Of a DNA stretch of 64,000 nucleotides, positions 38,164-46,711 are shown in pieces. The notes beneath the pieces were generated by a model. The model worked only from the letters and a program-made list of their open reading frames with translations. It ran no database searches and was not told where the DNA came from. Positions within the stretch are counted from its first letter, which is position 1. The number at the start of each line of letters is the position of its first letter. The stretch is taken from contig NZ_OY781925.1 in the NCBI RefSeq assembly GCF_963677305.1, positions 1,575,001-1,639,000 on the forward strand, given 5' to 3'. The translations under genes were made by a program, and so were the position numbers. The DNA comes from an uncultured Holophaga sp. Lineage in GTDB: Bacteria; Acidobacteriota; Holophagae; Holophagales; Holophagaceae.

Positions 38164-40128
38164 TCATGGGGCTGCTGTGAGGGTCTGGGCTTCCTCCAGG
38201 AGCGCCCGGAGGGCATTCCGGTCCTTCCGCTGGGCAGAAACACCTTCCTCACGATGAGCCATGTCCCAGGATGCGTCCAGGGACTGTTGATCCATGTCCA
38301 GGTGATAATGCCCGTCCTGGACAGCGGCCCGCCAGGTGAGCTGGCGGAAGGGCGTTTCCAGCTTCCCACCGCTGGTCATGGGAACGAGTGTCCGGCCTCG
38401 GAGATCCAGGTCCAGATGGAGGTGCCTGACATCGTGGCCTTTCAGGAATAGCGGAAGCTGTCGGGCCTGGCCCCTGGGCTGGACGGGATCCGGAATGGGT
38501 GGGAAGCCCAGGTTCAGCAATTGGAATTCTCGGCCTACGGAGGGCAGAGGGTCCGTGACCAGGGTGCAGGTCATCGTGAAGGGCTGGTCCAAGTCCAGGG
38601 GATCTCCGGTCTGATCAACCGTGAATGCCGCTGTCGGTGGGAGGTCCAGGAGGCGCACCAGGTGTTTGCGAAGGGGCTGAGGACCCCGGAGGAAGGAACT
38701 GCTGCGCAGGCCCTGCTGGTTGCCGGTTTCCTTGAACACCAAGTGCAGCACGGAGTGACCTCCCTCCCATGTGCCCTGGACATGCACGTCCAGGCCCGAG
38801 GGTTCAATGGCGCTCTCTGGAATATGGACCCACTGGGCACCCTGGTCGGTGCAGACCATAACGTGGCCGTTGCGATAGGCCGAGGGCAGGTACCCGAGGG
38901 GCGTGAACTTCGAAGTGGGATCCACAAGGAGCAGTCGACCGATGGGTGTCTTGACTTCAGCGGGGAGTCCCAGGCTCTCTGGCAGAAGGATGGCGGCGAT
39001 GGCATGGTTGAAAGCCCATGCACTGGCAGGTTCGTCCTGCTGGAGGGGACTCTCGCCGATCCGTGCCAGAGCGGGCATCCCCCCCATGCCTTGGGCGGAC
39101 GCACAGGCGAGGAACAAGGTTGCCAGGTCCTTGCAGTCCCCGAAACGGAGGCGTCGGGTGGTGTTTGCGTCCTGGGGTATCCAGGCGCGATCAGGTGTCA
39201 GGTAGAGTTGCTGGTAGCGGAATTCCCGCTGGATCCAGGCAAGGAGTTCGCTGAGAGCGGCACGCTTGCCTGTGGGGGCAGCAGGGAATGGCCACGTGGT
39301 GTTCAGCCGGGAGGCTTCCTGGCGGAACATCCAGGTTGCCAGGGCATCCCAGGATCCGGCTCGGGGGGCTCCCTTCAGGTCGGGGTCCATGGTGGAGATC
39401 CAGAGGCAAGGGTGCCAGGTCCGCTCGTCGGGGACCCCTCTCTCCTGCTTGTTCAAGGCCGGGAGGTTATCCAGGGAGAGGTGGGTCGTCCCTGGGGGGG
39501 GAGGCAAAAACCAGGGCTCGAAGTGACGGGTCTCCAGGTTGAGGGTCGGCTTGCCCCCTCCGGATTCCGCTTCGAGGGTGACCTCGAGATGGGCCGTGGG
39601 GACCTCCTCAAGGAGGAAAATGGGGAAGCTGCAGCCCAGAGCGCTGACGGTGGACTCGGCTTCATAGGCCACCAGGCTGCCCCGGACAACGCCTTTGAGC
39701 CAGCCGATGCGCCCTACGGCCTGGGTGGCTTCTCCATTCTGGTCGGCATCCACGCTGATGAGGTCGTTCCGGGACATCCTGGTCAATTCCCCATCGGGGC
39801 GCAGGTTCCAGCCCTTGAGGCTCCTGACGCCTTCCTTCGCGCTCTTTCCCCAAGCGAAATACCAACCTGCACTGACGATACTCTGGTCTGACAGGATCCG
39901 GACAACCCGGCGTTCCCGCACCCTGAACCGTCCCTGCTCTGCATAGCTGACCCTGACATCCCGGGAGATGGCCCAGGCATCTGCATCCTGCGGGGTGGGC
40001 GTGTCGGCGGCCCGGGCGACCCCGGCCTGGACCCAGGTCGGCAGGTCCCGGAGGTCGGATTTGGCCCAGGTCGGTATGCTCATTAGACAAAGAAGGGCCA
40101 GGGCTAGGAGGCTTCTGGGGATCATCAT
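38164..40128 (-). CDS. Exported DUF3857/transglutaminase-like protein
   Basis: 654-residue exported protein: signal peptide (SLLALALLCLMSIPTWA), DUF3857 domain (about 45-230) and a transglutaminase-like core (about 285-410). The papain-like triad is visible: Cys332 in FGDCKDLATLF, His375 in AFNHAIAA and Asp403 in LLLVDPTS. The remainder is a beta-rich C-terminal domain. The family is widespread in Bacteroidetes and Acidobacteria and is thought to process proteins in the envelope, but substrates are unproven. The start overlaps the previous gene's stop (ATGA). Confidence 0.85.
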   Translation of the reverse strand: MMIPRSLLALALLCLMSIPTWAKSDLRDLPTWVQAGVARAADTPTPQDADAWAISRDVRVSYAEQGRFRVRERRVVRILSDQSIVSAGWYFAWGKSAKEGVRSLKGWNLRPDGELTRMSRNDLISVDADQNGEATQAVGRIGWLKGVVRGSLVAYEAESTVSALGCSFPIFLLEEVPTAHLEVTLEAESGGGKPTLNLETRHFEPWFLPPPPGTTHLSLDNLPALNKQERGVPDERTWHPCLWISTMDPDLKGAPRAGSWDALATWMFRQEASRLNTTWPFPAAPTGKRAALSELLAWIQREFRYQQLYLTPDRAWIPQDANTTRRLRFGDCKDLATLFLACASAQGMGGMPALARIGESPLQQDEPASAWAFNHAIAAILLPESLGLPAEVKTPIGRLLLVDPTSKFTPLGYLPSAYRNGHVMVCTDQGAQWVHIPESAIEPSGLDVHVQGTWEGGHSVLHLVFKETGNQQGLRSSSFLRGPQPLRKHLVRLLDLPPTAAFTVDQTGDPLDLDQPFTMTCTLVTDPLPSVGREFQLLNLGFPPIPDPVQPRGQARQLPLFLKGHDVRHLHLDLDLRGRTLVPMTSGGKLETPFRQLTWRAAVQDGHYHLDMDQQSLDASWDMAHREEGVSAQRKDRNALRALLEEAQTLTAAP

Positions 40129-42035
40129 TGCTTCCCCTCCAGGATCAGAGCCCGATTCTGGGCTTCCTGCATCCAGCCCAGGAAGGTCCTGAGCTCGGCA
40201 TACTGGGCAGCCGTGGCGATGCTCTGGGTTTGATCCACCCGGAAGACCACTTGGACGAGATCATCCTTGGCCTGGCATACCCATGTGACCTTGCCGAATG
40301 CATTCTCATGGATAAATGCGGGCGGTAGGCTGGCCGTCAGGCCGGGGGGGAGACTGAGTTCGCTGGTGGCCACCCATGTCTGGGCGTAGGGCAGAAAGAT
40401 CGGGGCTGTCCTCAGGGGGGGCCATGCTTCCGGGATTTCAAGGGGGCTGGGCATGAGCGGAAAGGGATCCCACAGGGTCCGGTGGTGGCCAGCTGAACCG
40501 ATTAACGCCGTGGCATGCAAGCTGAACGGGGTGCGGCGGGAATCGGCATGGTCCACTTCCGCCGCCTGGATATCCGGTCGGGACCCCTTCTGCTTGAGGG
40601 AGTCCTTGAGAAGGCGGTTCTGGGCCTCCGGATCCAGGCTGATGAAGGGGGTCCGGTTCTCCCAATCGGCCAGACCCGTAAAGGTGGCATCCATGGCAAC
40701 GGCGAAATCTCCTTCCTCCATGTGGGTTCTGAAGGCATAGCGGCTGGTATTGATGAGGGCGCTCTGGACGGGCCAGGTGAAAAAGGTGGAGGTTCGGGTC
40801 TGAGGATCCACCAGGAGCCCCTGCATGCCCTGGAGCCCTGCCGGGATGACTCCCGGTGCCAGGAATCGATGGGCGGGATCCAAAAAGAGGAAATGACCAG
40901 CCGAATCCTCAACGCGGACCAGGGTCTCGGTCAGGGTGGTGATGATACGTTCGTTTGGATTGAAGAGGAAATGCTCGCTGTCGGTACCCAGGGCAAGTTG
41001 GAAGGGGATGCCAGCATCTTTGAGAACATGGATGAAGAGTAGGGTCATGCCCACCGGGGAGCCGACTTTCTCCTCTGCAAGCATGTCCAGGTTGGATGGT
41101 TGATGTAATGTTCGGCTTTCCCATGCGAGGTTTGCCACCCTCTCGCGGTCAAGCATTGCATCCCCGTAGGCGAGGGATTCCTGGATGCGTAACAGGAGCT
41201 CCACAGCCTTTTGGATGGGGCTGCCATCCAAGTGGTCCCGAAGGCGGGCCGAGAGGTCGCGATAGGCCCGCCCTTCGATGGGTTCCTTGAAGTAGGCTGG
41301 CAGGAGGGCCTCGCCCGCCACATCCTTCCAGAAATCCTCGGGCCGGTGACGAGTCGTCCACCAGAGGGTGCCCGGATCCAGGGAGAGATCAAAGCCAGGA
41401 CGGGGGATCGTGGCCTTCCGGCTGAAGGCGATGGGAAGATAGGGCGGCAGGTTTCGGAAGCGGATGGTCCGGTTCCCGTGATCCTCGTCAATCTCGGGCT
41501 TCAGACCTGCGCTGTGCAAATAGAAATTGAACCGGTAGGCCTTCTCGACGGTGATCTCCTCAAGGAGGGTCGGGCACGAGGCTCCGAGCAGATACCCGGA
41601 GGTGTACCGGGTCTCACTCTCGGACTCATTGCGGCCGAATGCCGGGTAGCTGATCTCCACAATGCAATTCTCGGTCAGGCCAGGGACTATGAGCTTGGTC
41701 CGTCTGCGGTAGGGGTCAAGGTTCTTGATCAGGGCGTCCTTGGTGAAGGAAAAGTGGCTGACTTCACCTGATGGCTGGAAGACAGAGCCTTTGAACCAGG
41801 GGGGGAGGCCATTGGATTGGAACTGGGGAATGACGGTCTTGCCCCGTGCCTGGAGGATGTGGAACCGCAAGGTCCGCTGAGTCTGGTATCCCGAGAGCTC
41901 ATAGCGGCTCAGCAGGAGGACGGCCCCGGTGCCATGGTCCCCTTTCTGGGCCCAGTCCTGGGGTGTTGGCTGCCAATCTGCAGCGAACAAGGACAGGGAG
42001 GCCAGCGCGCAAACCAGGAAGAGGCGGTCAATCAT
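40125..42035 (-). CDS. Paralogous DUF3857-type protein without catalytic triad
   Basis: 636-residue exported protein (signal peptide FLVCALASLSLFAA) with the same layout as its downstream neighbour. In the transglutaminase region the motif equivalent to GDCKDLATL reads GSPVGMTLL, so the Cys is replaced (Pro327), and the His position in FNPNERII is not His; the Asp motif LFLDPAHRF is kept. It therefore looks like a pseudoenzyme, perhaps a binding or scaffold partner of the active paralogue with which it is translationally coupled. The family assignment comes from alignment by eye. Confidence 0.75.
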   Translation of the reverse strand: MIDRLFLVCALASLSLFAADWQPTPQDWAQKGDHGTGAVLLLSRYELSGYQTQRTLRFHILQARGKTVIPQFQSNGLPPWFKGSVFQPSGEVSHFSFTKDALIKNLDPYRRRTKLIVPGLTENCIVEISYPAFGRNESESETRYTSGYLLGASCPTLLEEITVEKAYRFNFYLHSAGLKPEIDEDHGNRTIRFRNLPPYLPIAFSRKATIPRPGFDLSLDPGTLWWTTRHRPEDFWKDVAGEALLPAYFKEPIEGRAYRDLSARLRDHLDGSPIQKAVELLLRIQESLAYGDAMLDRERVANLAWESRTLHQPSNLDMLAEEKVGSPVGMTLLFIHVLKDAGIPFQLALGTDSEHFLFNPNERIITTLTETLVRVEDSAGHFLFLDPAHRFLAPGVIPAGLQGMQGLLVDPQTRTSTFFTWPVQSALINTSRYAFRTHMEEGDFAVAMDATFTGLADWENRTPFISLDPEAQNRLLKDSLKQKGSRPDIQAAEVDHADSRRTPFSLHATALIGSAGHHRTLWDPFPLMPSPLEIPEAWPPLRTAPIFLPYAQTWVATSELSLPPGLTASLPPAFIHENAFGKVTWVCQAKDDLVQVVFRVDQTQSIATAAQYAELRTFLGWMQEAQNRALILEGKQ

Positions 42036-42350
42036 GACGACTCCGGATGATTTACGTATGTTAAATTATGGGCATGCATTGCAACAAGAGGTTATAAGCT
42101 GTTTTGACGTGTTGCATGTTCGTTGAACTGGCGTTAGATAGGGATGATTGTTTGGTTTAGCGGTCTGATTGAAATTTCTATGGTGGGAGGCTTGGGCTGA
42201 CTGGATAGTGTTTTAATTAATTTAAAATTGTATAATTGCTTGAAATGTTTCAGGGAGACCTGGGGGAAACCCCTCCGAGGGTGTGGGTGACGCGGGAGTG
42301 GCATGCGGCGTCCAAGGGGGAGCGGGCATCTTTTCCGGAGGGGACCTTTG
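42036..42350. promoter_or_regulatory. AT-rich divergent promoter region
   Basis: No gene is present. The region is the most AT-rich of the window. On the plus strand a perfect TATAAT at 42231-42236 with an AT-rich upstream stretch is a probable promoter for the sirtuin operon, although the -35 region is weak; the leader would be about 110 bases. TGCAACA (42080-42086) and TGTTGCA (42110-42116) form an inverted repeat in the part serving the minus-strand gene. Confidence 0.5.
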
Positions 42351-43214
42351 ATGCATTTGTCTGAAACCCAAATGTCCCCTGACCTCCTCACCCGTGCCCG
42401 GGATGCCTTGGCCGAGGCGGCCCATGTGGTGGTGGGGGCGGGGGCCGGACTCTCGGATGCGGCAGGGCTGCACTACGGCGGCGATCGCTTCCGGGAGCAC
42501 TTCGGGGACTTCATCGCCCGCTACGGGCTGCGGGATATGTACAGTGCGGGCTTCCATCCCTTTCCCAGCCCCGAGGAGCGCTGGGGCTACTGGGCGCGGC
42601 ACATCCTGGTGAACCGGCACCTGCCGCCCGCCTTCCCGCTCTACCGGGAGCTGCTCGGGCTGCTGGAGGGCAAGGTCTTCATGGTGATCACGACCAATGT
42701 GGATCACCAGTTTCAGAAAGCGGGCTTCCCCCCGGACCGGATCTTCGCAGTGCAGGGGGATTACGGGCTCTTCCAGTGCGCCCGGGCCTGTCACACCACC
42801 CTCTATGACAACGAGGCGGCCATCCGGGCCATGGTGGAGGCCACGGTGGACTGCCGCATGCCATCCCACCTCATCCCTCGCTGCCCGGTGTGCGGGGGGG
42901 AGTTGGATGCCAACCTCCGCAAGGATAGCCACTTTGTGGAGGATGAGGCCTGGGAGGCCGCCCGGGACCGCTATGCCGCCTTCCTGGGACAGGCCCTGGA
43001 GGGTCCGGTGGTGTTCCTGGAATTGGGGGTGGGCTTCAACACCCCCGTGATCATCCGCTACCCCTTCGAGCGGATGACCTACGCGAATCCCCGGGCCACC
43101 CTGATCCGCCTGAATGCCTATGATCCAGGCGGCGCCCCCGAAGTTGCGGGGCAAACCCTGGCCTTCACCCAGGAGATGGGGGCCGTGATCCGGGCCCTGG
43201 GGGGGCGCCCGTGA
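42351..43214 (+). CDS. Class M sirtuin (SirTM-type ADP-ribosyltransferase)
   Basis: 287-residue NAD-dependent Sir2-family protein. N-terminal VVVGAGAGLSDAAG binds NAD; TTNVDHQF replaces the deacetylase TQNID-LH motif; and AVQGDYGLFQC has Gln where deacetylases have the catalytic His. A four-cysteine zinc site follows (FQCARAC and RCPVCGGE). These changes define the SirTM group, shown in Staphylococcus and Streptococcus to be protein ADP-ribosyltransferases. GGAGGGG precedes the ATG at 42351. The stop overlaps the macrodomain start (GTGA). Confidence 0.85.
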   Translation: MHLSETQMSPDLLTRARDALAEAAHVVVGAGAGLSDAAGLHYGGDRFREHFGDFIARYGLRDMYSAGFHPFPSPEERWGYWARHILVNRHLPPAFPLYRELLGLLEGKVFMVITTNVDHQFQKAGFPPDRIFAVQGDYGLFQCARACHTTLYDNEAAIRAMVEATVDCRMPSHLIPRCPVCGGELDANLRKDSHFVEDEAWEAARDRYAAFLGQALEGPVVFLELGVGFNTPVIIRYPFERMTYANPRATLIRLNAYDPGGAPEVAGQTLAFTQEMGAVIRALGGRP

Positions 43215-43969
43215 ACCTCCGCAAGCAGCGACTGGATGCCCTCATCTCCATGCTCGCCCCCGGCCTTGCGCCTCCCGGCGATGAGGAGGGGAAGTGGGCC
43301 TGCTTCCGGGGGCTGGTGAACCGGCGGCCTCCAGGTCTGCTGCCCGAGGGCTTCCTGGAGCTTCAGGATGCCCTGCTCCAGGCCGAGCGGGAGGTCCGGG
43401 GGGTGACGGAGGCGGGGGAGCTGCCCCTGATGCGGGGGAGGCTCGCCCTCTGGCAGGGTGACATCACCACCCTGCGGGCTGATGCCATCGTCAATGCCGC
43501 CAACAGCGCCCTCCTCGGCTGCTTCTGGCCCAGCCACCGCTGCATCGACAATGCCATCCACACCTATGCCGGGGTGCAGCTCCGGGAGGCCTGCGCCCGG
43601 CTTATGGCCGCCCAGGGCCACCCGGAGCCCACCGGACGGGCCCGGATCACCCCGGGCTTCAACCTCCCCGCCGCCCACGTGATCCACACCGTGGGGCCCA
43701 TCGTGGAGAGGGGCCTCACGGAGCGGCACCGGTGGGAGCTGGCGGGCTGCTACCGCGCAAGTCTGGAGTTAGCCGAGGAGCGCGGCCTCGCCAGCTTGGT
43801 TTTCTGCTGCATCTCCACCGGGGAGTTCCGCTTTCCCAACCGGGAGGCGGCCCGCATTGCGATCGATACCGTGGACGCTCATCTGTCGCGGGGCTCGGGG
43901 CTGGCGCGCGTGATCTTCAATGTCTTCACGGAAGGAGACCTGGCGATCTACCGGGAGTTGCTGGGCTGA
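43211..43969 (+). CDS. Zinc-type macrodomain ADP-ribosyl hydrolase
   Basis: 252-residue protein with an N-terminal helical part (1-70) and a macrodomain. LALWQGDITTLRADAIVNAANSALLG is the ADP-ribose-binding start; GCFWPSHRCIDNAIH carries the C-x5-H-x-C pattern of the zinc-containing macrodomains that accompany SirTM enzymes; ISTGEFRFPNREAA closes the site. These remove ADP-ribose placed by the sirtuin. It starts at GTG inside the sirtuin stop, so the two are coupled. No GcvH-like or lipoate-ligase gene follows. Confidence 0.88.
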   Translation: MNLRKQRLDALISMLAPGLAPPGDEEGKWACFRGLVNRRPPGLLPEGFLELQDALLQAEREVRGVTEAGELPLMRGRLALWQGDITTLRADAIVNAANSALLGCFWPSHRCIDNAIHTYAGVQLREACARLMAAQGHPEPTGRARITPGFNLPAAHVIHTVGPIVERGLTERHRWELAGCYRASLELAEERGLASLVFCCISTGEFRFPNREAARIAIDTVDAHLSRGSGLARVIFNVFTEGDLAIYRELLG

Positions 43970-43972
43970 GTC

Positions 43973-44024
43973 TCCGCAGAGCTTTCCGCACCCGGTGCGG
44001 ACCGGTTGTGGAAGGCTCTGCGGA
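43973..44024 (+). terminator. Terminator hairpin of the sirtuin-macrodomain operon
   Basis: TCCGCAGAGCTTTCC (43973-43987) pairs with GGAAGGCTCTGCGGA (44010-44024), one wobble or mismatch only, with a further small dyad inside. AAAA follows rather than Ts. Confidence 0.65.
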
Positions 44025-44053
44025 AAACGCCCTTCCGCCCTTGAGTCCCATGG

Positions 44054-44095
44054 GGCCCCCGGGGATGCACTGTTTTGTGTGCACCTCCGGGGGCC
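44054..44095 (-). terminator. Terminator hairpin of the flavoprotein operon
   Basis: Bases 44054-44070 and 44079-44095 are 17-base inverted copies with two mismatches and an eight-base T-rich loop. It stands eight bases after the flavoprotein stop codon on the minus strand and is very GC-rich. Confidence 0.65.
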
Positions 44096-44102
44096 GCCGC
44101 CT

Positions 44103-45794
44103 TCAGGCCGGAAGTCCGGCCCGGCCCACCGCCTCGGCGCTGATCTGGAGGGCGCCCTCCACCTCCCGCAGCACGATCCAGTGGCGGAAGCCCCGGTCGT
44201 CCTGCTCGGGATAGTCTTCCCGCAGGTGCCAGCCCCGGGATTCCCGGCGGGCCAGGGAGGCCCGGAAGAAGAGCTCCGCGCCGAGCACCATGGCCCCGGC
44301 CTCGTTGCAGGCCGAGAGGTGGTGGCCGTCCCGGGCCCGCAGCAGGGGCAGGCGGGCCCGGATGCCCTCGAGCCGTTGCAGGGCCCGCTCCAGGCGGTCG
44401 GCCCGCTTGCAGATGCTGCTGCCCACCGGGGCCACCAGGGCTTGGACCTCCCGGACCAGGTCCATCGCCTCCAGCCCCTCGCCCCCCGCCAGGGGCGCGA
44501 AGACCCGCTGGCGGATCCCGTCGAGCTGGCCCTCGTCCAGGGGGGCCAAGGGGGTGGTGTGGGCGGCGGCCCCCTCCCCGGCCCGGATCCCGCTCCACAG
44601 GGCGTTCATCATGCCGCTCCCCCGCAGACGGCCAGGCGGGGCGGGCACGGCTCCGGCCCAGCCAGAGGCGCAGGCGCAGATGTCCCCGGCGGCGAAGAGC
44701 CCCGGCACCGTGGTGGCCATCCCGGGATCCACCGCGACGGGCGAGAGTTCGCCGATGAAGCCGGGGTGGACTTCCTGCAGGGGGCCGGGATGCTTCGTGG
44801 CGGCCATGGCCTTCTGGATCGTCCGCGTCCAGAAGGCGGTGGTGAGGGGCCGGAGGGCCACGCCGTCGGAGTGGAAGGCCCGGGCGGAGAGCTCGGCGAT
44901 GCGGTTCTCGGCCATGTTGGCGCGCAGAGGCCCCCGTCCGGCCTGCATCTCCCGCCACCATGCCACGATCTCCTTCGAATGGCCGTCCGCCTCCATCACC
45001 GGCCGCACCCGCCGCGAGATGTTTTCGCCCAGGGCATTGGTGAGGACATCCTCAGCCCCCTGGCAGACCTCCTTGGTGTCTGCGAAGACCCAGGCGCTGT
45101 AGCTGCCGAACTCGGCGTTGCGCATGGCGGCCCCGGCGCGCCAGGCGGCGGCGATGCCATCCCCCCGGGCGCTGGACCAGCGGCGCATCAGTCGGTAGTT
45201 CTGGTTGCCGTTGGCGAGGACCACGGCTCCGGCCCGGATGAGGTGCTCCGTGGTGTCCAGGAGGCTGAAGCCGAAGGCCCCGCAGACCCGGGAGCCGTCT
45301 TTCAGCAGGTCCACCAGGGCCACGTGGTCCAGGATGCGCACCCCCAGGCGGCGGGCGCGCTCGGCCATGCGCTCGGTGATGTCCTGCTCACAGAGGGCCA
45401 TGCGCCAGGGCATGCCCTCGATCCAGCGGACGTGGGTGTAGCTCCCGTCAGGCTGGTGGAAGACCTGGACTCCCCAGCTCTCCAGACGCTGGAGGATGTC
45501 GTGGGCCGAGGTGATGAAGTCCCGCAGTGTCTGGGGGTCCTCAAGGCCGCAGCCGATCTCCTCCAGGCGGAAGCGCATGAAGGCCTCCACATCGTCCCCT
45601 GGGGCCAGGAAGGCCAGGTTGCCCCCGCCCTTGTTGGCCTTGCCGCCCCAGCCGGTGGTGCACTTGTCCACCACCAGGACCTCCAGGTCGGGGTGCCGCT
45701 CCTTGGCGGCGAGGGCGGCGGCGAGTCCGGCGATGCCGCCTCCGATCACCAGGACATCGGTGCTCTGCTCCTCAATGGATCGATGGGTGCTCAT
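44103..45794 (-). CDS. AprA/fumarate-reductase-type FAD flavoprotein
   Basis: 563-residue FAD-dependent oxidoreductase of the fumarate reductase/adenylylsulfate reductase alpha superfamily. N-terminal VLVIGGGIAGLAAALAA binds FAD; GGKANKGGGNLAF, GDGIAAAWRAGAAMRNAEFGS and VPGLFAAGDICACASG are family blocks; the C-terminal ESRGWHLREDYPEQDD matches the conserved Arg-His-Arg region of the helical domain. The ATG at 45794 overlaps the ferredoxin stop. With the ferredoxin it should form a two-subunit redox enzyme. The substrate is not evident; sulfate-reduction genes are absent nearby. Confidence 0.8.
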   Translation of the reverse strand: MSTHRSIEEQSTDVLVIGGGIAGLAAALAAKERHPDLEVLVVDKCTTGWGGKANKGGGNLAFLAPGDDVEAFMRFRLEEIGCGLEDPQTLRDFITSAHDILQRLESWGVQVFHQPDGSYTHVRWIEGMPWRMALCEQDITERMAERARRLGVRILDHVALVDLLKDGSRVCGAFGFSLLDTTEHLIRAGAVVLANGNQNYRLMRRWSSARGDGIAAAWRAGAAMRNAEFGSYSAWVFADTKEVCQGAEDVLTNALGENISRRVRPVMEADGHSKEIVAWWREMQAGRGPLRANMAENRIAELSARAFHSDGVALRPLTTAFWTRTIQKAMAATKHPGPLQEVHPGFIGELSPVAVDPGMATTVPGLFAAGDICACASGWAGAVPAPPGRLRGSGMMNALWSGIRAGEGAAAHTTPLAPLDEGQLDGIRQRVFAPLAGGEGLEAMDLVREVQALVAPVGSSICKRADRLERALQRLEGIRARLPLLRARDGHHLSACNEAGAMVLGAELFFRASLARRESRGWHLREDYPEQDDRGFRHWIVLREVEGALQISAEAVGRAGLPA

Positions 45795-46024
45795 GACAGC
45801 TCCTCCAGGAGATCGGGCCAGGCGATGCCGGCGTAATCCGGGGTGACCTGGAGGCACTCGGCTGGGCAGGCCAGCTCGCACTTGTTGCACTCCACGCAGT
45901 CCTCGGGGTAGGCCACCCGGGGCCGGGAGGCGGCCTCGTCCCAGCGGAAGACATCCACGAAGCAGGCGCAGTAGCAGCTTCCGCAGCCGATGCACCGGTC
46001 CAGGTCAATTTCGATGCGGTTCAT
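45791..46024 (-). CDS. 2[4Fe-4S] ferredoxin subunit
   Basis: 77-residue ferredoxin with C-x2-C-x2-C-x3-C motifs CIGCGSCYCAC and CVECNKCELAC, resembling the AprB-like electron-transfer subunits that accompany AprA-type flavoproteins. It starts 10 bases after the GlcG-like gene and its stop overlaps the flavoprotein start by four bases, so coupling is tight. Confidence 0.88.
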   Translation of the reverse strand: MNRIEIDLDRCIGCGSCYCACFVDVFRWDEAASRPRVAYPEDCVECNKCELACPAECLQVTPDYAGIAWPDLLEELS

Positions 46025-46034
46025 GGTCTCCCCC

Positions 46035-46532
46035 TCAGCGGGCCCGGTCGGGCCAGAGGCATTGCTGGATATGGCGCAGGCCCACCAGGGCCACGGCATG
46101 GTCTTCCGGAGGGAGGCCGACGCCCCCCACGCCGATGGCCCCCATGCAGGTGCGGCGGAAGGGGGGCGGGGCCTGGCCGGGCTCCAGGTCGCGGCCCTCC
46201 TCGCCCAGGTCGAAGATGGCGACCCCGCCGGGGATGGAGGTGCCCCCCGCGCAGAACTCCTCCAGCAGGGCGCCGCCCTTTTTGAGCATGGCGTCGGCCT
46301 GGTCGTTGTCCTGGCAGCAGATGGCTGCGGTCCAGGCCTTGCGGATGGCCACATCACCGGGGATCTGGTGGGAGGAGTCCATCTTGGCGAAAGCCACCAG
46401 CTTGCCCCTGTCGTCCACCACCGCCAGTCCCCCGTGCTGCCAGTAGCGGTCCGGGTGCCCCTTCACCTCGTCGAGCATGGCCTGGATCGCCCCCAGGGCC
46501 TCCTCCAGACCGATGGATGCCTTCATGAACAT
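46035..46532 (-). CDS. GlcG/HbpS-family protein
   Basis: 165-residue protein of the GlcG/HbpS (DUF336) family: ASIGLEEALGAIQAM, GLAVVDDRGKLVAFAKMD, SHQIPGDVAIRKAWTA, GGTSIPGGVAIFD and AIGVGGVGLPPEDHAVA are the expected blocks. HbpS of Streptomyces binds haem; GlcG's role is unknown. Here it is the first gene of the flavoprotein operon, so it may bind the substrate or a cofactor. GGGAGGG precedes the ATG at 46532. Confidence 0.85.
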   Translation of the reverse strand: MFMKASIGLEEALGAIQAMLDEVKGHPDRYWQHGGLAVVDDRGKLVAFAKMDSSHQIPGDVAIRKAWTAAICCQDNDQADAMLKKGGALLEEFCAGGTSIPGGVAIFDLGEEGRDLEPGQAPPPFRRTCMGAIGVGGVGLPPEDHAVALVGLRHIQQCLWPDRAR

Positions 46533-46711
46533 GGTCCCTCCCCGAGCCCCCCGGGGGGCTGCAAACGGCGGCCCTGCGGGCCCTTTGCCGGTATCTGGTC
46601 CGAGCCTAGGCCAGGGGGGCACCCAGGGGAAATAAGGATCCGGGGCAGGGTCATCAGGATCGGCAATGACCGGCCCGGGTGTATGCTGCCCCCAGAGATA
46701 CCGGAGCCCCC

